Below, one piece after another: positions 28,026 through 36,033 of a DNA stretch of 64,000 nucleotides. Origin of the DNA: Haliovirga abyssi (GTDB lineage Bacteria; Fusobacteriota; Fusobacteriia; Fusobacteriales; Haliovirgaceae); assembly GCF_030295325.1 (NCBI RefSeq), contig NZ_AP027059.1, positions 1,360,637 through 1,424,636 on the forward strand, read 5' to 3'. Both the position numbers and the translations under genes were made by a program. Each line of letters begins with the position of its first letter. The stretch's first letter is position 1. The notes below the pieces were generated by a model. That model searched no databases. It was given only the letters and a program-made list of their open reading frames with translations, and was not told the DNA's origin.

Positions 28026-28847
28026 CTATTTCAGCCCTAACAAATCTTTTTTTAAAACAGATTTCAATTTTTTTAATGCTTTTTTTTCTATCTGTCTAAC
28101 TCTTTCTCTTGTAATATCATATTTTTTACCAAGTTCCTCTAATGTTAAAGGCTTTATTCCTCCCATACCAAATCTAGAAATAACTATATCCCGTTCTCTT
28201 TCATTAAGAATTTCCATTTCCTTTGAAATGTTTTCTTTTATAACTTCATCTAAAATGTCATCTTCTAACATTTCGCTTTCTTTTTCTGGAATAATATCTT
28301 CTAAAAATATATCTTCCCCAACTGATGTACTTAAAGATACCATATCTTGAAACTCTATCAAAATTTGATGAACTTTATCTTTGTCTAAATTTAACTCTTC
28401 TGAAATTTCTTCTGGTGAAGGATACTTGTCATAAACCGACAAATATTTCCCTATGTACATATTTATTTTATTTAAAATATCATGTTTATATGAAGGAATT
28501 CTTATCCCTCTCCCTTTATTTATTATAGACTTTGTTATAGTTTGTTTTATCCACCATACAGCATAAGTACTAAATCTAAACCCCCTTGAAAGATCAAATT
28601 TCTCTATAGCATAAATTAGCCCTATATTGCCTTCGCTAATCAAATCCATAAAACTAAGTCCTTTGTTTCTATACCCTTTAGCAATTTTTATCACAAGTTT
28701 TAAATTTGATAATATAAGCTCTTCTTTTGCTTCTTCATTTCCTTTCTTAGACTCTTCTATTAATTTATATTCTTCTTCTTTAGTTAAAAGTTTAAAATCT
28801 TTTATATCACTTAAATAAAGTTTTATTAAATTTTGTGCATTTTTCAT
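28026..28847 (-). CDS. Sigma-70 family RNA polymerase sigma factor
   Basis: A 273-residue group 2/3-like sigma factor without region 1.1. It contains region 1.2/2 (LISEGNIGLIYAIEKFD, FSTYAVWWIKQ), region 3 (YPSPEEISEELN) and region 4 with the helix-turn-helix TLEELGKKYDITRERVRQIE. The ATG overlaps the stop of the receiver gene (ATGA), indicating coupled translation. Its place after a receiver and before two STAS proteins suggests it is the output of a phosphorelay or partner-switching circuit, though the kinase and anti-sigma factor are not here. RpoS/RpoD-like in type; the exact class is uncertain. Confidence 0.93.
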   Translation of the reverse strand: MKNAQNLIKLYLSDIKDFKLLTKEEEYKLIEESKKGNEEAKEELILSNLKLVIKIAKGYRNKGLSFMDLISEGNIGLIYAIEKFDLSRGFRFSTYAVWWIKQTITKSIINKGRGIRIPSYKHDILNKINMYIGKYLSVYDKYPSPEEISEELNLDKDKVHQILIEFQDMVSLSTSVGEDIFLEDIIPEKESEMLEDDILDEVIKENISKEMEILNERERDIVISRFGMGGIKPLTLEELGKKYDITRERVRQIEKKALKKLKSVLKKDLLGLK

Positions 28848-29200
28848 TCGCACCACTTCTTTACAGATTCTTTTAACTCTTTAATATCATTAATCGGCTT
28901 AGTTATTAATCCTACAATCCCTAATTCTGTTAATTCTTTAATTAATTCTTCTTGCTTTAATGCTGATATTATAACTATTTTAGTTTTCTTCAACTTTCCA
29001 ATTACTTGTTTTATTACTTCTTCTCCTCTAATAAACGGAAGATTTAAATCCACCAAAGCTAGATCATAAGTATCAGATTCTAATTCTTCAATTGCTTCAA
29101 TTCCATCTTCAACTTCTGTAAATTCATAATTTTTCCCTAATATTTCCATATATAAAAATCTTGCATATTTCTCGTCATCTACTATTAATATTTTTTTCAT
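28844..29200 (-). CDS. CheY-like single-domain response regulator
   Basis: A 118-residue receiver with the acidic pair in IVDDE, the phospho-acceptor Asp in LVDLNLP (about 51), Ser in IISAL and Lys in TKPI. It has no output domain. Its ATG overlaps the gpsA stop (AAATGA), and its stop overlaps the sigma-factor ATG in the same way. It likely transmits signal by protein contact, possibly to the sigma/STAS module next to it. Confidence 0.92.
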   Translation of the reverse strand: MKKILIVDDEKYARFLYMEILGKNYEFTEVEDGIEAIEELESDTYDLALVDLNLPFIRGEEVIKQVIGKLKKTKIVIISALKQEELIKELTELGIVGLITKPINDIKELKESVKKWCE

Positions 29201-30204
29201 TTATAAAACTCTCCTTTTAGTTCACGAGACATTAATTTTTGTAAAATAACTTTCGGCTTCTCGCTCTCATATATTATTTTATATACTGATTCCACCACCG
29301 GCATTTCAATCCCTTTTTCTTTAGCAATTTCATGGACAGCTTTTGCAGTTGGAACTCCTTCCGCCACCATAATCATCTCTCTCATTATATCTTCTATTGT
29401 TTTCCCTTCCCCCAATTTTTCTCCAACAAATCTATTTCTACTATGTTTACTTGTGCAAGTAGTTATTAAATCCCCTACTCCTGATAATCCTGAAAATGTT
29501 TTAAAATCTGCTCCAAAATACTCTCCAAATCTTATTATTTCAGCCAAACCTCTCGTTATTATTGCTGATTTAGAATTATCTCCAAATCCCATTCCATCAG
29601 TAATCCCTGCTGCTATTGCTATACAATTTTTTAATGCTCCTCCTATCTCTACCCCTATTAAATCATTATTGCTATAAACTCTAAAAAAATCTGTATTAAA
29701 TAGTTCTTGAACTTTTTTTGATACTTTCTCATCTTTAGAGGCTGCAACAATAGCTGAAGGAAACTCTTTACTAACCTCTTCAGCATGTGTAGGCCCTGAT
29801 AACACAACTATATTATTATGAAACTTTCCTAATATTTCATCTTTTATAACTTCTGAAAGCCTTTCATGAGTCGAAATTTCAATCCCTTTTCCAGTATTAA
29901 TTAATATCATATTTTCTTTTATTTGATCAGATACCATTGAAACAATTCCTCTTAAAAATTGTGACGGAATCGAAAAAATTAAATATTCACAACCATCTAA
30001 TAATCCATTTATATCATTAGTTACTTCTAATGTGTCTGGAAATTTTATCCCTTTTACATAATCTATATTTTCTCTATTCTTTTTTAATTTCTCTGCTCTT
30101 TCTTTCTTATATTCCCATAAAGTAACTTGATTCCCTTTTTTAGCAAGTAAAATTGCAAGAGTTGTTCCCCAACTTCCTGCTCCCATAACCACTATTTTAG
30201 CCAT
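29197..30204 (-). CDS. gpsA: NAD(P)-dependent glycerol-3-phosphate dehydrogenase
   Basis: Makes sn-glycerol-3-phosphate from dihydroxyacetone phosphate for phospholipids. At 335 residues it has the family length, with the N-terminal Rossmann motif GAGSWGTTLA, SGPTHAEEV and the catalytic Lys in GGALKNCIAIAAG. AAGGAGG precedes the ATG. It is nine bases from plsY, which uses its product, and overlaps the receiver gene by four bases. Confidence 0.97.
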   Translation of the reverse strand: MAKIVVMGAGSWGTTLAILLAKKGNQVTLWEYKKERAEKLKKNRENIDYVKGIKFPDTLEVTNDINGLLDGCEYLIFSIPSQFLRGIVSMVSDQIKENMILINTGKGIEISTHERLSEVIKDEILGKFHNNIVVLSGPTHAEEVSKEFPSAIVAASKDEKVSKKVQELFNTDFFRVYSNNDLIGVEIGGALKNCIAIAAGITDGMGFGDNSKSAIITRGLAEIIRFGEYFGADFKTFSGLSGVGDLITTCTSKHSRNRFVGEKLGEGKTIEDIMREMIMVAEGVPTAKAVHEIAKEKGIEMPVVESVYKIIYESEKPKVILQKLMSRELKGEFYK

Positions 30205-30213
30205 TTAGCCTCC

Positions 30214-30816
30214 TTACTTTTTCTTGAAATTAAATTTATTTTCTTCACCTTTTAATAATCTTCCTATATTTGATTTATGTTTATATATAATATATGCTGC
30301 TACTAATGCCCCCAATATAGTTACCTCTATTTTATTATTTTTATAAAAAAAATAATTTGCAAATGGAAACAAAAATGCTGCTGTTATAGATCCCAATGAG
30401 ATATATTTTGAAAAATAAACAATAATAGCAAATACCCCAAATACAAATAATATAGTTTTAGGAACTAATATTAAAAATACTCCAAGACTTGTAGCAACTC
30501 CCTTTCCTCCTTTAAATTTTAAATATGGAGAAAAAGTATGCCCAATTATAGCTGCTACACCTAAATAAACCAGATTATGCGGAGCTATCTTAAATGACAT
30601 TCCTATTAAAATTGGAATTATTCCTTTTAAAACATCAAAAATAAAAACTATTATCCCTAATTTTGCACCTAAAACTCTATATGCATTTGTTGCTCCGCTA
30701 TTTTTACTTCCATGTTCTCTTATATCAATATTTTTAAATTTTTTCCCTATTATTACCCCACTTGGTATTGCTCCAATAAAATATGAAAGTACAATTCCCA
30801 TTACTAATTTTATCAT
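30214..30816 (-). CDS. plsY: Glycerol-3-phosphate acyltransferase PlsY
   Basis: Membrane acyltransferase moving an acyl group from acyl phosphate to glycerol-3-phosphate. It has 200 residues, about five membrane segments, and the loop motifs SGATNAYRVLG and KGGKGVATSLG. It is the first gene of the plsY-gpsA-receiver-sigma-STAS-STAS-dnaN-glgB run. A TTGACA lies about 55 bases upstream, but no well-spaced -10 is visible. Confidence 0.96.
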   Translation of the reverse strand: MIKLVMGIVLSYFIGAIPSGVIIGKKFKNIDIREHGSKNSGATNAYRVLGAKLGIIVFIFDVLKGIIPILIGMSFKIAPHNLVYLGVAAIIGHTFSPYLKFKGGKGVATSLGVFLILVPKTILFVFGVFAIIVYFSKYISLGSITAAFLFPFANYFFYKNNKIEVTILGALVAAYIIYKHKSNIGRLLKGEENKFNFKKK

Positions 30817-30887
30817 TAAAATATCCCTCCAAAGATTATAAATTTATTTTTAACGTTTTATTATAGTGTCAAATAATTATAAAATTT

Positions 30888-30987
30888 TAGCCACCAATTT
30901 TTGTTTATCAGTTTTAATCTATATTTTTCCTGTGGTTTTAAATTTTTTTCTTTGTGTACCTTTGCACGCTTTGAGCCTTTGTGCTGA
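30888..30987. repeat. CACAAAG-type dispersed repeat
   Basis: The minus strand shows a quasi-periodic run of CACAAAGG, CTCAAAG, TGCAAAGG and CACAAAG at about 10-11 base spacing, with a degenerate counterpart (CCACCAA) on the other side. Intergenic repeats of this CACAAAGG style are common in many bacterial genomes, from memory. No gene is supported between 30817 and 31018. Confidence 0.45.
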
Positions 30988-31018
30988 AATTGTTTCACAC
31001 TATGCTTTTAAGTTGTTC

Positions 31019-32350
31019 CTAAACATTCTTAAGTCTAATTTTCCCCACTACCTCTATATGGCTTGTTTGTGGAAACATATCCACCGGATGAACTTCCTCT
31101 AATATATATCCATATTCCTCTAATAACTTAACATCTCTTATAAAAGTAGAAGGATCACATGATATATATATTATATTTTCTATTTTTCTTTTACCCAAAA
31201 CTTTTATTATAGAGCTATCTAATCCTTTCCTTGGTGGATCAAAAACCACTATATCAATATCTTTTAATTTATCAATTTCATCTTCAACTTTTCCAGTTAT
31301 AAATTCTACATTTTTAATGCTGTTTTCTTTTGCAGTTAATTTTGCATCTTTCACAGAACTTTCTACCATTTCTATTCCATATACAAATTTTGCTCGTTTA
31401 CTCATTAATGTACTTATAGTTCCAGTTCCTGAATAGGCATCTAAAATATTTTTATTTTTAATATCTCCCAACAGATCAAGCACCAAATTATATAATCTTT
31501 CTGTTTGAAATAAATTTATTTGAAAAAATGATTTTGGAGATATTCTAAATTTATAACCACAAATATCTTCATATAAAAAATATTCTCCATATAATCTTTT
31601 AACTTTTTTCCCAAGAGCAACATTTGTTTTTATTGTATTAAAAGAAACATATACTGATTTTATCTCTTTTATAGAATCAGTTAATTTTTTTATCAATGGA
31701 TTTAATACTTCATATTTGTTACTATTAATTATAAAAACCACCATAGCTTCATTTTTTTTATTAACTCTAACCATTACATTTCTTAAAAATCCTGAATGTT
31801 TTTTTTCGTTATAAATAGTTATACTCTGTTTTTGTGCAATTTCCTTTATTTTTCTTATAATTTTATTGGAAATTTTTGGTTGAATTATACAATTATCCAT
31901 ATCTACAACTTCATGTGTCTTTTTCATATAAAATCCACTTATAATTTTATGATTTTTTGTGCCAAATGGTTGTATAACTTTATTCCTATAATTATATGAA
32001 TTTTTCGACCCTAAAGTTTTATTAACAATAACTTTTTCATCTCTTATTAAATTTTTTACAATATCTGTTTTACAATCTAACTGAGTTTTATAATCCATCA
32101 TCATAAAGTTACAGCCACCACATTTATTAAAATATTTACATCTTGGTTCAATTCTACCACTAGATTTTTCTAAAATTTCTTCAATTAATCCTCTTGCATA
32201 ATTTTTTTTCACAGATATTATCTTTATTTTTACAATATCTCCAGGCACACTCATTGGAACAAAAACTGCTAAATTTTCATAAAAGCCCAATCCTTCTCCA
32301 CCGAAAGCAATTTTATCTATTTTAACGTTAATTATATCTCCTTTTTTCAC
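31019..32350 (-). CDS. rlmD: 23S rRNA (uracil-C5)-methyltransferase, RlmD/RumA type
   Basis: SAM-dependent RNA methyltransferase of the TrmA/RumA family. An N-terminal TRAM domain (KGDIINVKIDKIAFGGEG) is followed by iron-sulfur cysteines in RCKYFNKCGGCNF, the SAM loop DAYSGTGTIS and the catalytic Cys in YISCDPST. I choose GTG 32350, with AAAGGAG upstream, giving 443 residues; an ATG at 32395 adds 15 residues containing a short inverted repeat and has a poor site. The target uridine (1939 or another) cannot be told from sequence alone. Confidence 0.88.
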   Translation of the reverse strand: MKKGDIINVKIDKIAFGGEGLGFYENLAVFVPMSVPGDIVKIKIISVKKNYARGLIEEILEKSSGRIEPRCKYFNKCGGCNFMMMDYKTQLDCKTDIVKNLIRDEKVIVNKTLGSKNSYNYRNKVIQPFGTKNHKIISGFYMKKTHEVVDMDNCIIQPKISNKIIRKIKEIAQKQSITIYNEKKHSGFLRNVMVRVNKKNEAMVVFIINSNKYEVLNPLIKKLTDSIKEIKSVYVSFNTIKTNVALGKKVKRLYGEYFLYEDICGYKFRISPKSFFQINLFQTERLYNLVLDLLGDIKNKNILDAYSGTGTISTLMSKRAKFVYGIEMVESSVKDAKLTAKENSIKNVEFITGKVEDEIDKLKDIDIVVFDPPRKGLDSSIIKVLGKRKIENIIYISCDPSTFIRDVKLLEEYGYILEEVHPVDMFPQTSHIEVVGKIRLKNV

Positions 32351-32397
32351 TATCCACTCTCCTTTTTTTAACTGACAATTGTCAATTGTTTTCATTT

Positions 32398-33438
32398 TTA
32401 CTCTTTTAAATAATTAATTCTTGTTCCAATTGATGGATGTGAATATGTCAAGAATTCTATTATTTTATTTGGATTTTCATCTGCTAAATTTTGTTTTGAT
32501 AATTTTTTTAAAGCTTCTATTAAATACTCTCCTGTTCCCATTATCTCTTTAGCATATAAATCTGCTTCTTTTTCATTTTTTCTCGAATACAAATTAAGTA
32601 AAAACGATATAAATAATTGAAATATAAAAAAATAGAATCCAACTTGATATATTACTATAAAATTATTATAATCTAAATAAAAATAACTATTAATTAGAAA
32701 AAGCAATATAAACATAATCACTGAAGAAATTACCACTTGTTTCAATATATGTTTTTTTACAAAATGTCCCATTTCATGTGCAAATACTGCTACAATTTCA
32801 TCATCTGAAAATTCATTTAATAAATTATCTGCTATTATAATTCTTTTATTTTTTCCCAATCCAGTAAATGCTGCATTCGCTTTTTTAGTCTCTTTGCTCA
32901 AATCAAATTTATATATCCCAACTAGTTTTACTTTTACTTTTGAAGTTAAATCTAAAATTTTACTTTTTAGATTTTCATTATCAAGTTCTTTAAACTTATA
33001 AAACAGAGGTAATATTACTGTTGGAGCTATTACTCCTAATATAATATTAATAATCATCATAAAAATATAAAAATATATCCACCATCTATCTTTAGATATT
33101 TTTATAAAAAAATATAATGAAACAATTAAAATTTCGCCTATAACTAATCCTATCCCAAATTCTTTTAATGTTTTTATAATCCATTTTTTTATATTCTCAT
33201 TAGACAAATTATTCTTTTTTTCTAAATAATATCCGCTATAATAAGAAAAACCTATTTCAGAAATAAAAAATATTATAATTGTAATTAATCCATAATAAAA
33301 AATATTATTACCACTGATATTTTTTATATATATACCAATTTTTGAAAATCCCAATATAAATATTATAACTAAATTTATTATCGTTGAAATTATTGAAATT
33401 ATTAATTTTATATTATTATATTCTTTTGATTTCTCCAT
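32398..33438 (-). CDS. M48 family metalloprotease (Ste24/CAAX-protease-like)
   Basis: Membrane zinc protease of 346 residues. Several membrane segments precede the zinc motif HEMGH (about 218-222); the third ligand is probably Glu in EKEADLYA (about 290). The block ANAAFTGLGKNKRIIIADNLL is the hallmark of Ste24-type enzymes. It could clear damaged or misrouted membrane proteins. It starts after GGAGG and ends a few bases from the alternative rlmD start, so the two are probably co-transcribed. Confidence 0.9.
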   Translation of the reverse strand: MEKSKEYNNIKLIISIISTIINLVIIFILGFSKIGIYIKNISGNNIFYYGLITIIIFFISEIGFSYYSGYYLEKKNNLSNENIKKWIIKTLKEFGIGLVIGEILIVSLYFFIKISKDRWWIYFYIFMMIINIILGVIAPTVILPLFYKFKELDNENLKSKILDLTSKVKVKLVGIYKFDLSKETKKANAAFTGLGKNKRIIIADNLLNEFSDDEIVAVFAHEMGHFVKKHILKQVVISSVIMFILLFLINSYFYLDYNNFIVIYQVGFYFFIFQLFISFLLNLYSRKNEKEADLYAKEIMGTGEYLIEALKKLSKQNLADENPNKIIEFLTYSHPSIGTRINYLKE

Positions 33439-33588
33439 TGTTCCTCCGCTTTGTTTTTTTCTAAACCAACCAGTTTATTATACACTATTTTCTTAAATTC
33501 TTCAATTTTTTTGACTGATATATTAAAAAAGTTATATATTTTTAATATATCTTCTTCTCTGAATAAATTTATCCTTTAAACACAAATC

Positions 33589-33634
33589 AAAAAGCTGATA
33601 CAGCATTATCTTTATGACATCATATCAGCTTTTT
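33589..33634 (-). terminator. Intrinsic terminator overlapping acyltransferase 3' end
   Basis: AAAAAGCTGATA pairs with TATCAGCTTTTT, and the minus strand continues TTTGATTTG. The upstream arm lies within the last codons of the acyltransferase gene. Confidence 0.8.
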
Positions 33635-34271
33635 TATTTAATTCAATTAATCTTTCTTCTACTAATTTTATTCCTTCTTCAACAGAAATATCTTTTTCTA
33701 TTTTAATCGGCTTCCCTATTATATATATTGCCTTTGTAAATGGTTTTGGAAATTGAAAACTATCCCAAGAATTAAATCTCCATTTGTTTTTAAAAACACC
33801 TGCTAATGGAACAATTTCTATTCCAGTTTTTTGAGCTGTATATACTATTCCCTGTTTGACTTTATATATAGGGCCTCTTGGCCCATCTACTGCAAATCCA
33901 CCACTATAACCATTCTTTACCATTTTTATTAATTTTACTAAGCTTCTTACATTGTTTTTATTTGATGACCCTCTTACTAATTCATACCCATACATTTCAA
34001 GCATAGTAGCAATTATTTCGCCATCTTTTGAAGGACTAACTAAATTAGCGATTTTTTTTCCATTTTTAGTCATATTTACCATTGGTAAAAATATACTACC
34101 ATGCCAAAACCCATATAAGTAATTGTTTTTTTCATTATAATCATCACTTTCAATAATCACTTTCATATTTATCGTTCTGTTTATAATTTTACTTATAAAA
34201 TATAATATTTTTCCATATCTTTTATATTTTCTATATGATTTTTCTTCTTTCATTTCTTCTAGTTTTGACAT
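33612..34271 (-). CDS. Lysophospholipid acyltransferase family protein (DUF374-like)
   Basis: A 219-residue acyltransferase-like protein. It has YGFWHGSIFLP with the His acid/base, SPSKDGEIIA, RGSSNKN and VDGPRGPIYKVKQG, a set typical of DUF374 proteins. Family members are thought to acylate lipid A precursors or glycolipids at the inner membrane. A membrane-contact N-terminus is likely. The neighbour nadD lies 13 bases upstream. The substrate is not predictable; lpxK further upstream makes a lipid A link plausible. Confidence 0.85.
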   Translation of the reverse strand: MSKLEEMKEEKSYRKYKRYGKILYFISKIINRTINMKVIIESDDYNEKNNYLYGFWHGSIFLPMVNMTKNGKKIANLVSPSKDGEIIATMLEMYGYELVRGSSNKNNVRSLVKLIKMVKNGYSGGFAVDGPRGPIYKVKQGIVYTAQKTGIEIVPLAGVFKNKWRFNSWDSFQFPKPFTKAIYIIGKPIKIEKDISVEEGIKLVEERLIELNKKADMMS

Positions 34272-34284
34272 ATCATCACCTTTT

Positions 34285-34869
34285 TCATTTGTATATTTTT
34301 TCTTTTTTTATAATATCTAATACATTCTCATTTACTAAATATTTTATAGATTTCCCATTTTTTATTTTCTCTCTTATTTCTGTTGCTGATATTTCAATTA
34401 TTGGTGATGATATGATTTTCACTTTCTCACCATAAATATTTTTAAAATTATATCCTTTTCTATTTACTACAATAAATTTACACATTGTTAAAAGTTTTTC
34501 TATATCTTTCCACTTATCTAAATATTCGGCAGAATCTTCTCCTATTATTTCGTAAAACTTATAATCTGGATATCTTTTTTTTAATTCTACTAAAGTGTCT
34601 ATTGTATAGGAAGTTACATCTTTTTTTATTTCAATATCTAAAACTTTAAATTTAGGATTATCTTTAATTGATTCTTTTACCATTTTATATCGTAATTCCC
34701 AATTCACTAAATTATTTTCTCTATGAGATGGGATTCCAACTGGAATAAACCATATTTCGTCTAAATCATATCTATCTTTTATCCATTCCGCTAAAATTAG
34801 ATGCCCCATATGAATTGGATTAAAACTTCCACCATAAATACCTATTTTCTTTTTTTTTAAATCTTTCAT
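34285..34869 (-). CDS. nadD: Nicotinate-nucleotide adenylyltransferase
   Basis: Makes deamido-NAD from nicotinate mononucleotide and ATP. It has 194 residues with the nucleotidyltransferase motif GGSFNPIHMGHL, the substrate loop IGEDSAEYLDKW and the C-terminal ISATEIREKIK. It starts eight bases after the PTS IIA gene. Confidence 0.95.
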   Translation of the reverse strand: MKDLKKKKIGIYGGSFNPIHMGHLILAEWIKDRYDLDEIWFIPVGIPSHRENNLVNWELRYKMVKESIKDNPKFKVLDIEIKKDVTSYTIDTLVELKKRYPDYKFYEIIGEDSAEYLDKWKDIEKLLTMCKFIVVNRKGYNFKNIYGEKVKIISSPIIEISATEIREKIKNGKSIKYLVNENVLDIIKKEKIYK

Positions 34870-34877
34870 ATTAATTT

Positions 34878-35333
34878 TTACCCTTCAAAAAAATTTGCTA
34901 TATTTTCTATTATATCTCCTTCTGTTTCTGATTCAATTATAGAATCCCTAAACGCTCTATTTCTAAATGCTTTTGAAATAGATGATAATAAATTTAGATA
35001 TTCTGTATTTTTATCTTTTGGTGCTCCAACTAAAATTATAATATTTACTTTTTCATCATCAGGAGTATTAAATTCAATAGCCCTTTTTAAAACTCCTATT
35101 GCAAGAACTATATCCTTTAAATCTTCACATCTTGCATGAGGCACTGCTACTCCTTTTCCAATTCCTGTGGTTCCCATAACTTCTCTTTCAAATATCTTCT
35201 TTAAAAAATTATCTTTGTTAATTATAATATCTTCATTTTCATAAATTGAGTTTATTAATTTTTTTATTATTTCATCTTTTCCTACAGAACCATTCTCAAC
35301 TAAAATTGATTTTACCTTAACATATTTTAACAT
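34878..35333 (-). CDS. PTS IIA-type protein (fructose/nitrogen family)
   Basis: A 151-residue EIIA domain of the mannitol/fructose class. The phosphorylatable His is in VAVPHARCE (about 68), preceded by GTTGIGKG. No IIB/IIC parts are adjacent, so a PtsN-like regulatory role is possible instead of sugar uptake. Its AGGGGG site lies in the last codons of the upstream gene, one base separating stop and start. Confidence 0.88.
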   Translation of the reverse strand: MLKYVKVKSILVENGSVGKDEIIKKLINSIYENEDIIINKDNFLKKIFEREVMGTTGIGKGVAVPHARCEDLKDIVLAIGVLKRAIEFNTPDDEKVNIIILVGAPKDKNTEYLNLLSSISKAFRNRAFRDSIIESETEGDIIENIANFFEG

Positions 35334-35334
35334 C

Positions 35335-36033
35335 TCAATTCCCCCTCATAAAAATAATTGTACCTACATCCTGTAATCTCCCTAAATTAAGAGAAACCAT
35401 TTCCACATTATTTCCAACAAATTCTTTTATTTTTATATAGTAAGGATTCTTTTTTATTTCACCTGTAAAAAAAAGTTTATTTTCAAAAAATCCTGTTGCT
35501 CCTCCAATAAATCCATAGTTCATTCCTATTAAATCTACTTCCACTTTATTTAATTTTAATATCTTTTCTCCTCTATTTTTTAAATTTTTATAGATACCAT
35601 TATCTTCTGTAATTAATTTGTCTTTTAAATTAATTATATTACAATTTGTATATCCTTGCTTTACATCTATTTTTTTATATTTTTTCTTTTCAATATGCTT
35701 TAATATATTTTTTTCAGTATATTTAAAATTATGTACTACTTTCTTTTCAAATTTAACTGCATTATATTTTGCACTATTAGGATATCCACCTTCTACAGCT
35801 TCCCCTTCAATAATCTCATAACCTTTTATCCTTTTAGCATAATATTCATAAAATTGTTTATCTACAAATATTTTCTTTTCTTCTTCATCTACAAAGAGTT
35901 GTATATCAGGATGAAAAGATATAGCATCATATACTTTCATGTTTTTTTTAGTAAGTATAACATTAAATCCATATTTTTTCAATTCTTCCCCAATAGATTT
36001 AAATCTACCATCAATTATTACATAATTATTCAA
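35335..36033 (-). CDS. DUF6873-like (GME-fold) protein
   Basis: A 232-residue cytosolic protein. SFHPDIQLF, GYTNCNI, the acidic ITEDNGIY and the glycine-rich YGFIGGATGFF recall the DUF6873 family, which has a guanidino-modifying-enzyme-like fold; this is recalled, not searched. The start is TTG 36033, six bases after GGTGG, overlapping the GH57 stop by eight bases. No activity is known to me. Confidence 0.65.
   Translation of the reverse strand: MNNYVIIDGRFKSIGEELKKYGFNVILTKKNMKVYDAISFHPDIQLFVDEEEKKIFVDKQFYEYYAKRIKGYEIIEGEAVEGGYPNSAKYNAVKFEKKVVHNFKYTEKNILKHIEKKKYKKIDVKQGYTNCNIINLKDKLITEDNGIYKNLKNRGEKILKLNKVEVDLIGMNYGFIGGATGFFENKLFFTGEIKKNPYYIKIKEFVGNNVEMVSLNLGRLQDVGTIIFMRGN

Noticed and set aside
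30866-31102. 78-residue plus-strand open frame
   Set aside because: It covers the CACAAAG repeat and the 3' end of the methyltransferase gene in antisense; no ribosome site.
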